NCBI RefSeq assembly: GCF_000403845.2
Contig: NZ_KE159567.1
Location: forward strand, 1,186,911-1,250,910
Direction of reading: 5' to 3'
DNA: 64,000 nt
Source: Eubacterium sp. 14-2
GTDB lineage: Bacteria > Bacillota > Clostridia > Lachnospirales > Lachnospiraceae
Every line of letters begins with the position of its first letter. Position 1 is the first letter of the stretch. The translations under genes were made by a program, and so were the position numbers. A model generated the notes under the pieces. The model worked only from the letters and a program-made list of their open reading frames with translations. It searched no databases and was not told the DNA's origin. Positions 23,810 to 34,036 of the stretch are shown here, one piece after another.

Positions 23810-25054
23810 ATGTTGAAAAACAGAAGAAAACAGATGTGGAGCAGAGTTTTGCTGCTGCTTCTTCTGGTGAGCCTGTGGACCGCAGGCTGCGGAAATCTCC
23901 TGCAGGAGAACCCGGCGGGGCAAAATACCCGGTCAGAGACAGGAGGAGCAGAACAGGGCAGTCTGTCAGCGGAGAAAAGTCAGCGGGGTACAGCCAGTGG
24001 CAGCGTGAATGGAACACTGGAGGTCCATTACATAGATGTGGGACAGGGAGACGCCACCTTAATCCGTCAGGGAAGCCATGCCATGCTGATTGACGGCGGA
24101 AATAACGATCAGGGCACTGCACTCTGGTCTTACCTGCAATATCAGGGCATTGAGCATCTGGACTATGTGATTGGAACGCATCCTGACGCTGACCATGTGG
24201 GCGGTCTGGATGTGGTAATGTACAAATTTTCCTGGGACACGGTGATTCTTCCGGATCTGGAGAAAGATACCAGGACATATCAGGATGTGCTGAAGGTGAT
24301 TGAAGAAAAAGGGAAAGAGATTACATATCCCGTTCCAGGTACGGTATATAAGCTGGGGGAGGCAGAATATACCATTATAGCTCCGGCCAAAGAGGACTAC
24401 GGAGACAGCTGGAATGATTATTCTGTGGGAATACTCCTGCAGTACGGGGAGAACCGTTTTATCTTTACCGGGGACGCGGAAGAACAGGCGGAACAGGATA
24501 TGATGGAAGAGGGAGGGGATTTGTCGGCAGATGTGCTGAAAGCGGCTCACCATGGCAGCGACACTGCCAATACCATGGAATTTCTGGAGGAAGTGAATCC
24601 GTCTTCTGTGGTGATAAGCTGCGGGGAGGGGAACAGCTACGGCCATCCCAGAGCCGGAGCCATGAATAATTTCCGCAGTATTGGGGCGAAGGTGTACCGT
24701 ACCGATGAACAGGGAACCATTGTGGCAGTCTCTGACGGAAAGGAAATTACCTGGAACTGTTCGCCCAGTGAGAGCTGGCAGGCAGGAGAGCCCGGAGGAC
24801 ACAGCACAGAAGGTCATAACGCTGAGACGGGCCATAACGCTGAGACGGGCCATAATGCCGAAACGGGACAGGATCTCTCAGAGGAAGAACTGGCAGAATC
24901 CGAATATGTGCTCAATACCAATACCGGAAAAATCCATCGGCCTTCCTGCGGCAGCGTTACTCAGATGCAGGAAGAAAACAGGGAGTACAGCAGCCAGAGC
25001 AGGCAGGAACTGCTCAGTCAGGGGTATGAGCCCTGCGGCAGATGTAATCCCTGA
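23810..25054 (+). CDS. ComEC/Rec2-like metallo-beta-lactamase-fold lipoprotein
   Basis: 414 residues. The N-terminus is a lipoprotein signal (MLKNRRKQ, LLLLLLVSLWTAGC with Cys about residue 27). The MBL fold follows (VHYIDVGQGDATLIRQGSHAMLIDGG, then THPDADHVGG with the HxDxDH site, FTGDAE, and AAHHGS), as in the soluble nuclease domain of ComEC. Residues about 335-352 are three 6-residue repeats (GHNAET). The C-terminal 50 residues (NTNTGKIHRPSC...YEPCGRCNP) are a small cysteine-rich domain of the Ada-like metal-binding type often fused to nucleases. It is probably a surface-anchored DNA or nucleotide hydrolase. Confidence 0.82.
   Translation: MLKNRRKQMWSRVLLLLLLVSLWTAGCGNLLQENPAGQNTRSETGGAEQGSLSAEKSQRGTASGSVNGTLEVHYIDVGQGDATLIRQGSHAMLIDGGNNDQGTALWSYLQYQGIEHLDYVIGTHPDADHVGGLDVVMYKFSWDTVILPDLEKDTRTYQDVLKVIEEKGKEITYPVPGTVYKLGEAEYTIIAPAKEDYGDSWNDYSVGILLQYGENRFIFTGDAEEQAEQDMMEEGGDLSADVLKAAHHGSDTANTMEFLEEVNPSSVVISCGEGNSYGHPRAGAMNNFRSIGAKVYRTDEQGTIVAVSDGKEITWNCSPSESWQAGEPGGHSTEGHNAETGHNAETGHNAETGQDLSEEELAESEYVLNTNTGKIHRPSCGSVTQMQEENREYSSQSRQELLSQGYEPCGRCNP
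24812..24865 (+). repeat. 18-bp tandem repeat, three copies
   Basis: Units at 24812, 24830 and 24848 encode GHNAET; the first two differ by one base and the third by four. It lies in the linker between the MBL domain and the C-terminal cysteine-rich domain. In-frame, so copy-number change would alter only linker length. Confidence 0.9.
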
Positions 25055-25118
25055 GAAGAAAATGAAATGACGCCAGGGCAGGAAGCGCTCTGGCAGACAG
25101 GAAGGAAAAGGAGGGAAA

Positions 25119-26942
25119 ATGAAAAAAGAAGAGACGGATGAAAAAAATCAGTCCGGTATGCCTCTTTTTCAGGTGCTGAGGCGTATGCTGCAGAACATGG
25201 CCCAGAAGGACAGAAAACAGATAATAAGAATTCTGCTCTTTACGCTGGCGGCCGGGATTTATCCCCTTTTTGCAGTATTTCTGCCTAAAATAGCCATCGG
25301 TATTCTGGAACAGGGCGGACAGGAGGCAGCCAGAAAACTGATGACAGCCATGGCAGTGTACCTGGGGGCGGCGGGACTGACCGGCACGGTAAAAGTTTAC
25401 CTGGACAATGTGATCCGGGTTCACAATACCAGAATTCGTTTGAATTATCTCAGTGACGTTTTCAGGAAAATGGTAACCATGGACTACTGCCATACGGAAG
25501 ATGCGTCGTTTTTTGAGCGGAACCAGAGAGGAATGAATGCCGGAAGCAACAACACGGAAGGAATTGAAGGAATTTACAATAAATTAGCGGAGATTCCCTC
25601 CCAGGCCGTTGGCATCACAGGTATGGCTGTGGTAATCGGAAGCCTGAATGTGTGGATTCTGCTGGCAGTTATTTTCCATGTGGCGGTAACGCTTCTGGTT
25701 TCCTGGAAGGGCCACCGGTACAGTTACAGCCGAAAGGAAGAAGTGGCAAAAGCAGAGCGGAAAATGAATTATTATTATCGGACAACCCATGATTTCTCTT
25801 ATGGAAAGGATATCCGCATTTACAATTTCAGAGAGCGTATTCTGAAAAATTATGGAGACAGGATCCGGGACTATGCTCAGATTATGGGGCAGATTGCCCG
25901 CCGGGAATACCTGCTTGGGTTTTGCTCTCTGTTTACCCTGCTGCTGGCAGACAGCATGATATATGGAATCCTGATTTATCAGGCCTGGCAGGGAATGGCT
26001 GTGAGTTCCTTTTCCATGTATCTGACGGCAGCTGTTTCCCTGATGGCTTCCATGCTGTCTTTCGGGGAAAATCTGGCCTTTATTCAGGAGCAGGGCCAGT
26101 ATGTGGGTGACTTTTACCGTCTTCTGGATGAAAATCTCAATATGCCGGGCGGGACAGCCAGAAAGCCGGAAGATACCCTGGAGGTGGTGTTTGAGGATGT
26201 GACGTTCCGTTATCCCGGCAGCGATACCAATATATTCAGCCATCTGAATTTCACGATACATAAGGGGGAACGTCTTGCTATTGTGGGGGTCAACGGCGCC
26301 GGGAAATCCACGCTGGTGAAGCTGATGACCGGGCTGTTTGAGCCCACAGAAGGGCACATTTACATTAATGGCCGGGAAATCCGGGAATATCACAAAGAAG
26401 AGCTGTATCAGATGTACGGAGCAGTATTTCAGGACGTCAACGTATTTGCATTTACCCTGCGGGAAAATGTTTCCTGTACTTCTGAAGGAACGGATGACAG
26501 ACGGGTTCGGGAAGCTCTGGAAAAGGCAGGACTTCTGGAGAAAGCGGAAAGTCTTGAAAAAGGCCTGGATACCATGATGTTAAAGGTAATTGATGAAAAT
26601 GGGACGGATTTTTCCGGAGGAGAGCGCCAGAAGCTGTCCATTGCCAGAAGCCTGTACAAAGGCGGAAACATGGTGATTATGGATGAGCCCACTGCGGCTC
26701 TGGACGCCCTGGCAGAAGCAGAGATTTATGAAAAATTCAGTGTTCTGGTGGAAGGAAAGACAGCTGTTTATATTTCACATCGCCTTGCCAGCACCCGGTT
26801 CTGTGACAAAATTGCATTATTTGACAAAGAAGGGCTGAAAGAATACGGAAGCCATGAAGAACTTATGGAGCAGAAAGGGGAATATTACCGGATGTTTCAG
26901 ATACAGGGAAAATATTACCAGAAGGAAGGGCAGGCAGGATGA
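25119..26942 (+). CDS. ABC exporter half-transporter (first subunit)
   Basis: 607 residues. An N-terminal membrane domain of six helices (about residues 35-330) is fused to an ATPase domain with Walker A GVNGAGKST, signature FSGGERQKLSIARS, Walker B MVIMDEPTAALD, and H-loop YISHRLAS. AGGAAAAGGAGGG precedes the ATG. It overlaps the second subunit by 4 bp, so the two should form a heterodimeric exporter. No peptidase domain and no clear cargo gene nearby, so the substrate (peptide, drug or lipid) is unknown. Confidence 0.88.
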   Translation: MKKEETDEKNQSGMPLFQVLRRMLQNMAQKDRKQIIRILLFTLAAGIYPLFAVFLPKIAIGILEQGGQEAARKLMTAMAVYLGAAGLTGTVKVYLDNVIRVHNTRIRLNYLSDVFRKMVTMDYCHTEDASFFERNQRGMNAGSNNTEGIEGIYNKLAEIPSQAVGITGMAVVIGSLNVWILLAVIFHVAVTLLVSWKGHRYSYSRKEEVAKAERKMNYYYRTTHDFSYGKDIRIYNFRERILKNYGDRIRDYAQIMGQIARREYLLGFCSLFTLLLADSMIYGILIYQAWQGMAVSSFSMYLTAAVSLMASMLSFGENLAFIQEQGQYVGDFYRLLDENLNMPGGTARKPEDTLEVVFEDVTFRYPGSDTNIFSHLNFTIHKGERLAIVGVNGAGKSTLVKLMTGLFEPTEGHIYINGREIREYHKEELYQMYGAVFQDVNVFAFTLRENVSCTSEGTDDRRVREALEKAGLLEKAESLEKGLDTMMLKVIDENGTDFSGGERQKLSIARSLYKGGNMVIMDEPTAALDALAEAEIYEKFSVLVEGKTAVYISHRLASTRFCDKIALFDKEGLKEYGSHEELMEQKGEYYRMFQIQGKYYQKEGQAG

Positions 26943-28717
26943 AAATACTGATACATTTTTTAAAACTGGTGTGGCGGATTTCACCGGGATATGTGCTCCT
27001 GCTGATTTTCGGTGGATTTCTCACCTGCGGCCAGCTGCTTTTGAATGTGGTTATGCCGAAATTTCTCATCGAAGAGCTGATGGGAAGCCGTCGGCCCGGA
27101 ACTCTGCTGCTTCTGGGCCTTGTGGTGGTGCTGGGAAATGTGGGAATTGCCTTTTTGAATCATACCGTGAAATGTGTAATGAAAGAGAAGCGGTCTTTTG
27201 TGGTGCCTTCCATGAATAAAATCATGGCGGAAAAAATCATGAATCTGGAATACTCCTGTCTGGAAGATCCATATTATCTGGATTTAAAAGAACGGGCCAT
27301 GTTTGCCATCCGCAATCAGGATGCTGTTGCACAGGTAGTCACCTGTTCGTCAGAGCTGTTCAGCGGATTTCTGACGCTGGCGGGCCTTGTGGCAGTCATT
27401 GCAACCCTGGGGCCGGTGCTGCCGGCTGTGCTGGGCGTGTCTATCACGCTGATGCTTCTGATTTATGCCTCTTATGGAAAATATCAGAGATTTTTTACCG
27501 GCGAAATCATTCCCCTGAACCGGAAATACGGATATTATTTTCAGCTTGGTTTTGAAAAAGAATACCAGAAAGACATTCGTTTGTATCAGATGCAGAACAT
27601 GCTTCATAACCGGGTCATGGAAGAGGCGGAAGCAGGAAACCGACTGTATATCAAAATAGCCAGGCGGGGCGGCCTTTGCCTGGGGGCCATGCGGTGGGTG
27701 AACGAGGCGGTAACGGCTGTCTGCTATGGTTATGTGGGGCTTCGCACTCTGTCAGAATCCTTTGGAGCCAGAATTTCCATTGGTTCTCTGACCATGTATG
27801 TGTCTGCGGCCATGAATTTTTCCAGTTCTGTGGTGGAGTTTGGAATGAAGGTGGTGCAGACCTGGCAGTGCCTGTCTTTTCTGGAGCCCTATATGGAATT
27901 TATGGGCCTGGAGGAGGAAACTGCCGACAGGGGAAAAGAGCCCTTTACAGGAGAAATTGAGGAAATTTCATTTTGCCATGTGAGCTTTACCTATCCAAAG
28001 GGACAGCAAAAAGTGCTGGATGATGTTTCTTTCCGGATAAACCGGGGAGAAAAAATATCTATTGTGGGGCTGAACGGTGCGGGAAAATCCACGCTGGTGA
28101 AGCTCCTGTGCCGCATGTACCGGGTGGACAGCGGGGAGATTCTCATAAACGGAAAAAATATTCAGGATTATGATTACAAATCCTACATGGAAAAAATTGC
28201 AGCGGTATTTCAGGATTTTCGGCTGTTTGATTTTACCATTGGTGAAAATATTTCCTGTCAGCAGGAAGATGCGGACAGGGAGCGTATGAACCGCCTGGTT
28301 GACGAAGTGGGATTAAAGGAAAAAACGGACAGTCTGAAACAGGGGCTGGACACCAGATTCGGAAAAGAATACGAGGAAGACGGTATTGAAATGTCAGGAG
28401 GAGAAGGGCAGAAGGTTGCCATTGCAAGGGCGCTGTACAAGGAAGGTTCCCTGGTGATTCTGGATGAACCGGCAAGCGCTCTGGATCCCGTTGCGGAAGC
28501 GGAAATTTATGAGAAATTCAACCGGCTGGTGGAGGATAAAACCGCCGTATATATTTCTCACCGCATGTCCAGCAGCGTGTTCTGTGACAGAATACTGATT
28601 CTGGACGGCGGGAGAGTGGCTGACTACGATACCCATGAAAATCTGATGAAGAAAACGGACAACCTGTATTATAAACTGTTTATGTCTCAGGCAGAGAATT
28701 ATCAGATGGAGACATAA
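26939..28717 (+). CDS. ABC exporter half-transporter (second subunit)
   Basis: 592 residues. Six membrane helices (about residues 12-310), then an ATPase domain: Walker A GLNGAGKST, signature MSGGEGQKVAIARA, Walker B LVILDEPASALD with catalytic Glu, and H-loop YISHRMSS. The signature departs from LSGGQ in both partners (FSGGE and MSGGEGQ). Its start lies inside the upstream stop (ATGA). A strong bidirectional terminator closes the unit. Confidence 0.88.
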   Translation: MKILIHFLKLVWRISPGYVLLLIFGGFLTCGQLLLNVVMPKFLIEELMGSRRPGTLLLLGLVVVLGNVGIAFLNHTVKCVMKEKRSFVVPSMNKIMAEKIMNLEYSCLEDPYYLDLKERAMFAIRNQDAVAQVVTCSSELFSGFLTLAGLVAVIATLGPVLPAVLGVSITLMLLIYASYGKYQRFFTGEIIPLNRKYGYYFQLGFEKEYQKDIRLYQMQNMLHNRVMEEAEAGNRLYIKIARRGGLCLGAMRWVNEAVTAVCYGYVGLRTLSESFGARISIGSLTMYVSAAMNFSSSVVEFGMKVVQTWQCLSFLEPYMEFMGLEEETADRGKEPFTGEIEEISFCHVSFTYPKGQQKVLDDVSFRINRGEKISIVGLNGAGKSTLVKLLCRMYRVDSGEILINGKNIQDYDYKSYMEKIAAVFQDFRLFDFTIGENISCQQEDADRERMNRLVDEVGLKEKTDSLKQGLDTRFGKEYEEDGIEMSGGEGQKVAIARALYKEGSLVILDEPASALDPVAEAEIYEKFNRLVEDKTAVYISHRMSSSVFCDRILILDGGRVADYDTHENLMKKTDNLYYKLFMSQAENYQMET

Positions 28718-28741
28718 ATACAGAAAACAAATGTGCACAAT

Positions 28742-28772
28742 AAAAAGAATCCGGCAGAGCCGGATTCTTTTT
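28742..28772. terminator. bidirectional terminator between convergent genes
   Basis: A perfect 14-bp stem AAAAAGAATCCGGC / GCCGGATTCTTTTT with a 3-base AGA loop. The A and T ends give T tracts on both strands, serving the ABC exporter operon and the LTA synthase gene, whose stop codon (28771-28773) overlaps it. Confidence 0.95.
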
Positions 28773-31026
28773 ATTGTGTTACTGGAATTTCCAGATTCTC
28801 ATTTTCATTATCTACAGCTTCGCTGTCTTTTGCATTATCTGTTTCATCGGTACGGTTTCCGTTTACAGCCTTGTCAATGCTGCTGGGTGTATTTTCCACC
28901 GTGTCGTCCACCGGAATTTCTTCTGTGCCTTCCGGCTGTTCTGTCAGAGGCTTCAGCCAGGAGATTTCATTGGAGCTTCGGAATACGGTGTCTGAAGAAC
29001 CCATCTGGTTGACAATAATGGTATTGGGGCCTTCTTCAAAATTGCTCATGGAAATAATCAGTTCCGTATCGCTGACAAAGGAAGTGGAGACTTTGGTGCC
29101 ATTGATAAATACCTTGCTCCAGGGAGTAAAGTTGCTGCCGAATATGTGCATACCGTCTTCCCGTTCTTCCAGCCTTTCCGCAGTTACGTTCTGTACGCCC
29201 ATCTGCATTTCAGAAGCGGGATATAAATCCTCGCCATGGTATGCGTAGCGTTTTCCGTACAGGATGTCGTACTGGAGAAGTTCCATGTCTCTGGAGGAGT
29301 CCTCTGTAACCTGATAACCGCTGTTCTGATGGAAAGAGAACATGGTTCCTTCATGTATGCCTGCCTGATCCATGGCAGAAGCAAGCAGCTGATAAGAAGT
29401 CAAATCCTGATTTACTTTTTCCATACCGAAATTGTTCCAGGTGGCGTATTTGGTTTTGAAAATACTTCCGCTTTTCATGTCCTCATCAGTCAGGCCCATG
29501 GTGGGAAGGTGGTCTCCGAAAAATACCACCAGTGTTTTTTCATCCCGTCTGGAAAGCATGTCAGTGAGGTTTGCAATAAATTTATCTACTTCATGAAGCT
29601 GATTTACATAGTATTCCCATTCGTTGTTTCTGGCCTCTGTTTCCCCTCCGGTTACGGTAATTTCCGGATTTTCAATTATTTTTTCCGTGGGATATGCACC
29701 GTGGCCCTGAACGGTAATAGTATATATAAAATCCTGCTGTTCTGTGGAATCCAGCGCCTTTTCCACCTCTCCGATGAGAATATCGTCGGTGGGCCATGTG
29801 CCCAGAGGCGTATATTCCTGGATGTTCATCATTTCCTTGCTGATGAAGCTGTCAAATCCCATCTGAGTAAAAGCATTTCTCCGGCTGTAGAAGTTACCGC
29901 CGTTGTTATGTACCACATGGGAGCCATAACCCAGATTTTTCAGGTCGGAGGCAACACTTTCACAGGAGGTGGATTTCAGGATGGTTTTGTAAGGATACTC
30001 CCCCAGTCCGAAATACTGCATACCCATACCCGTCAGAATTTCAAATTCCGTGTTGGCGGTGCCTGCACCTACCACCGGAACCGTCAGATAACCGGAAGAG
30101 TAGTTGTTGTACAGGTTGTCAAAATTGGGCACCGGGTTTTCAGAGAAATTCAAAAAGTTTACTTCTTTTGGGTCTGTAAAGGATTCCAGCAATACGCAGA
30201 TAATGTTGGGAAGATCTTCCCCGGCGGAAGGTTTGTCTTCCACTTTGGAAAGGGCTGCGTCCACCGTTTCCTGAGAATAATCTCTGGGGGCGGTCATGCC
30301 CTGGTCCACCACGCTGGCGGAAAAGCTGTATACAAATCCGTAATCCTCATAGCCCTGGGCAATATTTTCAAAGTAATCTGCCAGTATATTGTTGCTTACC
30401 GCCGCCTGTGTTACCATGGGAATAAAAAATGCAAAAATTCCGATGGCGCCGATGCTGGCAAAACGATTTTGTTTTCCCTGATATACGGGGCCTTTTTTCC
30501 ATAAAATTATGATTCCTGTCAGTACAGCGGCAACCAGAAGAATTACGGCAAGGGCCTCTTTGTTGCTGAAATAATTGCTCTGCATGGTAAACAGGTCGTT
30601 AATCAGTTTTACATCTGTATAGGTAAAGGGTGTAACTCTTTTGGCCAGGATACATCCGTTGATGGTTCCCAGAAACAGCCATGCCACACAGATAATGGTG
30701 CGCATCAGGGCCCGTCTGCGGAAGAAGTACACCAGATGCAGAGAGGTAAATACAATCATGGAATTATATAAAAATACCAGGCTCCGGTCGAACATGAACT
30801 GAAAAGCCCCGATAAAGGAATGTCTGGAAATCACTTCTATAAAAAAGCAGATGCCGCATGACAACAGATAATGAAATACCAGAGAATATCGGTTCAGAAT
30901 ATGTATCATGGTCTCTTTCTGCTCCGGCTTCAGGAGATGCTTTCGGGGACGGGCATTTCTTTTTTCGCGAAAAGCCTTGTATTTTGCTGTAACTTTCTGT
31001 AAAGTGTTTTTTGCAGTATTAAACAT
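28771..31026 (-). CDS. LTA synthase-family sulfatase with C-terminal Ig-like domain
   Basis: 751 residues. Five membrane helices (about residues 50-220) then an extracellular sulfatase-like domain (about 265-600) with the catalytic threonine in GAGTANTEFEILTG, HGAYP, and the metal site VVFFGDHLP. This is the fold of lipoteichoic acid synthases, which polymerise glycerol-phosphate from phosphatidylglycerol outside the cell. After the catalytic part, residues about 610-700 form a beta-rich IPT/Ig-like domain (MHIFGSNFTPWSKVFINGTKV), and the end is Asp/Glu/Asn-rich. The extra domain is unusual for LtaS and may bind the wall. A second substrate cannot be excluded. Confidence 0.88.
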   Translation of the reverse strand: MFNTAKNTLQKVTAKYKAFREKRNARPRKHLLKPEQKETMIHILNRYSLVFHYLLSCGICFFIEVISRHSFIGAFQFMFDRSLVFLYNSMIVFTSLHLVYFFRRRALMRTIICVAWLFLGTINGCILAKRVTPFTYTDVKLINDLFTMQSNYFSNKEALAVILLVAAVLTGIIILWKKGPVYQGKQNRFASIGAIGIFAFFIPMVTQAAVSNNILADYFENIAQGYEDYGFVYSFSASVVDQGMTAPRDYSQETVDAALSKVEDKPSAGEDLPNIICVLLESFTDPKEVNFLNFSENPVPNFDNLYNNYSSGYLTVPVVGAGTANTEFEILTGMGMQYFGLGEYPYKTILKSTSCESVASDLKNLGYGSHVVHNNGGNFYSRRNAFTQMGFDSFISKEMMNIQEYTPLGTWPTDDILIGEVEKALDSTEQQDFIYTITVQGHGAYPTEKIIENPEITVTGGETEARNNEWEYYVNQLHEVDKFIANLTDMLSRRDEKTLVVFFGDHLPTMGLTDEDMKSGSIFKTKYATWNNFGMEKVNQDLTSYQLLASAMDQAGIHEGTMFSFHQNSGYQVTEDSSRDMELLQYDILYGKRYAYHGEDLYPASEMQMGVQNVTAERLEEREDGMHIFGSNFTPWSKVFINGTKVSTSFVSDTELIISMSNFEEGPNTIIVNQMGSSDTVFRSSNEISWLKPLTEQPEGTEEIPVDDTVENTPSSIDKAVNGNRTDETDNAKDSEAVDNENENLEIPVTQ

Positions 31027-31248
31027 CTGGTCACCATCCTTAAATTATGCTGAAAATTCAATATGTGAACTAATTGTGAACAAAATATGAATATTAGAAT
31101 TTCCATAGCAAAGATTAGCTCACTTTTTAAGAAAAGTCAACTGATAAAATCAAATTTTATACATACTATAATAAATATTAAGAATTTCTTTATAAATTTG
31201 GTGATATTTCCGAAGGTATATTATTATACTGGCAGAGAGGACAGAAAT

Positions 31249-32544
31249 ATGTTAAATGAAAAGGAAGTACAGGAATTTCTGGAAGAGACAGGAAGAACAG
31301 GCGGTATCATTCCCGGCCTGGATGCCATGGAAGCCCTGATGAAGGAACTGGGGGATGTGCAGGACAGGCTGAATACGATTCATGTGGCGGGAACCAATGG
31401 AAAAGGTTCCGTATGCGCCATGCTTTCTTCTGTGCTGCAGGAAGCCGGATACCGGACTGGCATGTATACATCTCCGGCGGTGTTCCACAGAAGAGAGCAG
31501 TATCAGGTGAATGGGGCATGGATTTCTCCTGCGGAGTTTACGGAGGTGGTAAACCGCGTGAAAGAAGGCTGTGACCGGGTAAAAGCAAAAGGCGGTCGGA
31601 TGCCTACGGTTTTTGAAATTGAAACAGCAGCAGCTTTTCTGTATTTTTACCGGAAACGCTGTCAGGTGGTGGTACTGGAAACAGGCATGGGCGGAGAGGA
31701 AGACGCCACCAATATAATAAGGAAACCTCTGGTGAGCGTTCTCACCTCCATCAGCATGGACCATATGAAATTTCTGGGAAACAGTCTGGAGGAAATTGCC
31801 CGCAAAAAAGCCGGAATTGTCAAAGAAGGAGGAACAGCAGTGGCCCTTATGCCCCCACAGGCGCAGGTCAGGCAGATACTGGAGGAAGTGTGTGAAAGGC
31901 AGCAGGCGGTTCTTTCTTATGCAGAACCAAAATGGGCCCGCCAGGTGCGCAGAGAACAGGGACAGCTGCGCTTTTTCTGTGAGGAAGCGGGAGAAATCCG
32001 CCTGTCTATGACAGGAGGGTATCAGGTGGAAAATGCAGTCTGCGTACTGGAAACCGTAAAGGTACTGAGAGAGGCAGGGTGGGAGATTCCAGAGGAAGCC
32101 CTGGTGAAGGGGCTGGGACAGGCCCGTTGGGAAGGACGGTTTTCTGCGGTGTGTCAGAAGCCGTTGTTTCTGCTGGACGGGGCTCATAATGAGGACGCGG
32201 CAAAAAAATTGCGGGAAACTTTGAAAATGGGTTTTACAAATGGAAAAATAATCTATATAATAGGGGTACTTGCAGACAAAGAGCATGAGAAAATGTTAAA
32301 GCTCCTGCTGCCCCTGGCCTTTAAGGTATTTACCGTTACGCCGGATCATCCCAGAGGGCTGGACGGACAGGTTCTGGCAGAGGAGGCCCGCCGCTGTCAC
32401 GAAGATGTGACCTGCTGCCGGAAGGTTTCAGAAGCAGTGTCCGCTGCGCTGGCTCTGGCAGAGCAGGAAAATGCCGTGATACTTGCTTTTGGCTCTTTGT
32501 CGTATCTGAGAGAGATTAAGGAGAACATGTGCCATGATAGATAA
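31249..32544 (+). CDS. folC: folylpolyglutamate/dihydrofolate synthase
   Basis: 431 residues from ATG 31249 (AGAGAGG 8 bases upstream); the open frame reaches 31087 through AT-rich non-coding sequence. P-loop [11 protein letters not shown] near residues 44-54, [16 protein letters not shown], and [11 protein letters not shown] are visible. It adds glutamate to dihydropteroate or folates. First gene of a folate operon with folE, folP and folB-folK. A terminator-like structure is not seen between them. Confidence 0.92.
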   Translation: MLNEKEVQEFLEETGRTGGIIPGLDAMEALMKELGDVQDRLNTIHVAGTNGKGSVCAMLSSVLQEAGYRTGMYTSPAVFHRREQYQVNGAWISPAEFTEVVNRVKEGCDRVKAKGGRMPTVFEIETAAAFLYFYRKRCQVVVLETGMGGEEDATNIIRKPLVSVLTSISMDHMKFLGNSLEEIARKKAGIVKEGGTAVALMPPQAQVRQILEEVCERQQAVLSYAEPKWARQVRREQGQLRFFCEEAGEIRLSMTGGYQVENAVCVLETVKVLREAGWEIPEEALVKGLGQARWEGRFSAVCQKPLFLLDGAHNEDAAKKLRETLKMGFTNGKIIYIIGVLADKEHEKMLKLLLPLAFKVFTVTPDHPRGLDGQVLAEEARRCHEDVTCCRKVSEAVSAALALAEQENAVILAFGSLSYLREIKENMCHDR

Positions 32545-33091
32545 AGGGAAAATAGAACAGGCTGTGACCCTTCTGCTGGAAGGAATGGGAGAGGACGTCA
32601 GCCGGGAGGGACTGAAAGAAACCCCCGGCCGGATTGCCAGAATGTATGAGGAGATTTTTGCAGGTATCGACCAGACGCCGGAGACGTATCTTACCAGAAC
32701 CTTTTCGGTGAAGGACAGCGGTATGGTACTGGAAAAGGATATTGTGTTTTACTCCACCTGTGAACACCATCTGCTGCCTTTTTACGGAAAGGCTCACATA
32801 GCCTATCTTCCCGATGGAAAAGTGGTGGGACTGAGCAAACTGGCCAGAACGGTGGAGGTATATGCAAGGCGTCCCCAGCTCCAGGAACAGCTTACGGTTC
32901 AGATTGCAGACGCTCTGATGAAATATCTCAGGCCAAAAGGCGTAATGGTAATGGTGGAGGCGGAGCACATGTGCATGACCATGCGGGGCGTGAAAAAACC
33001 TGGCACTCAGACGGTAACACTGGTGACCAGAGGCGTCTTTGAGCAGGAGGAAAGGCTGCAGGAGGAATTCTGGCGCATGATGGGCCGATAG
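32534..33091 (+). CDS. folE: GTP cyclohydrolase I
   Basis: 185 residues. It makes dihydroneopterin triphosphate from GTP. The zinc site appears as [32 protein letters not shown] (about residues 75-105) and the second cysteine in [12 protein letters not shown]. The start overlaps the end of folC by 11 bp, giving translational coupling. Committing enzyme of the operon's pathway. Confidence 0.95.
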   Translation: MIDKGKIEQAVTLLLEGMGEDVSREGLKETPGRIARMYEEIFAGIDQTPETYLTRTFSVKDSGMVLEKDIVFYSTCEHHLLPFYGKAHIAYLPDGKVVGLSKLARTVEVYARRPQLQEQLTVQIADALMKYLRPKGVMVMVEAEHMCMTMRGVKKPGTQTVTLVTRGVFEQEERLQEEFWRMMGR

Positions 33092-33164
33092 GCAGAAGGA
33101 AAAGCACAGGGAAACAGAAGGCAGAGGACAGCGGAAACCGAAGACAGCAGAAAGAGGAGACAGC

Positions 33165-33989
33165 ATGAAGATAGGAAACAGAATTTTTGAGACAGAGAAA
33201 CATACCTATGTGATGGGGATTTTGAATGTGACGCCGGATTCCTTTTCAGACGGGGGCCGGTTTAACACCATTGACCAGGCCCTTGCCCATGTGGAGCAGA
33301 TGACAGCAGAAGGGGCAGATATTATTGATGTGGGCGGAGAATCCACAAGACCGGGCTATCAGCAAATTTCAGCGGAAGAGGAAATGGAGCGGACAGCTCC
33401 CGTGATTGAAAAAATAAAAGAGCGGTTTGACATTCCTGTTTCTGCTGATACTTACAAAACAGAGGTGGCCAGAGCTGCGCTGGAAGCCGGAGCAGATATG
33501 ATTAATGATATCTGGGGACTGAAATATGACAGGGGACTGGCAAAACTGATTGGAACCTCCGGGGCTGCCTGCTGTCTGATGCACAACCGGAAGGAAAGCC
33601 TTTACCGGAATCTTATGGAAGAACTGAAATCTGATCTGCAGGAAACACTGGCCCTTGCCAGGGCAGGAGGAATTTCAGATGAGAAAATAATACTGGACCC
33701 AGGGGTTGGCTTCGGGAAGACATACGAGCACAATCTGGAGGTAATCTGCAAATTGAATGAACTGAAAAGTCTGGGTTTCCCCATACTGCTGGGAGCCTCC
33801 AGAAAGTCTGTCATCGGCCTGACCTTAAATCTCCCCGTGACGGAGCGGATGGAGGGCACCCTGGCCACTACCCTGCAGGCGGTGATGAGCGGCTGTGCTT
33901 TTGTGCGGGTTCATGATATCCGGGAAAACAAACGGGCCATTCAGATGGCAGAAGCCATCCGGGAAGGATGGAAGCAGGTGGAAAAGTGA
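33165..33989 (+). CDS. folP: dihydropteroate synthase
   Basis: 274 residues, a TIM barrel. Motifs: VMGILNVTPDSFSDGG (residues about 18-33), DVGGESTRPG, DTYKTEVARAAL, MHNRKE, DPGVGFGK and GASRKS. It joins pterin pyrophosphate to p-aminobenzoate and is the target of sulfonamides; the residues visible are the standard ones. AGAGGAGACAGC lies upstream. A 73-bp gap of repetitive GA-rich sequence separates it from folE. Confidence 0.95.
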   Translation: MKIGNRIFETEKHTYVMGILNVTPDSFSDGGRFNTIDQALAHVEQMTAEGADIIDVGGESTRPGYQQISAEEEMERTAPVIEKIKERFDIPVSADTYKTEVARAALEAGADMINDIWGLKYDRGLAKLIGTSGAACCLMHNRKESLYRNLMEELKSDLQETLALARAGGISDEKIILDPGVGFGKTYEHNLEVICKLNELKSLGFPILLGASRKSVIGLTLNLPVTERMEGTLATTLQAVMSGCAFVRVHDIRENKRAIQMAEAIREGWKQVEK

Positions 33990-34036
33990 AAGCCTGGGAG
34001 GAAACAGGTGCAGGAAAGACAGAAGGGACAGCAGAT

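Noticed and set aside
29236-30504. 422-codon open frame on the plus strand
   Set aside because: It is antisense to the LTA synthase gene, lacks a ribosome site and family features, and its composition is explained by the complementary gene.
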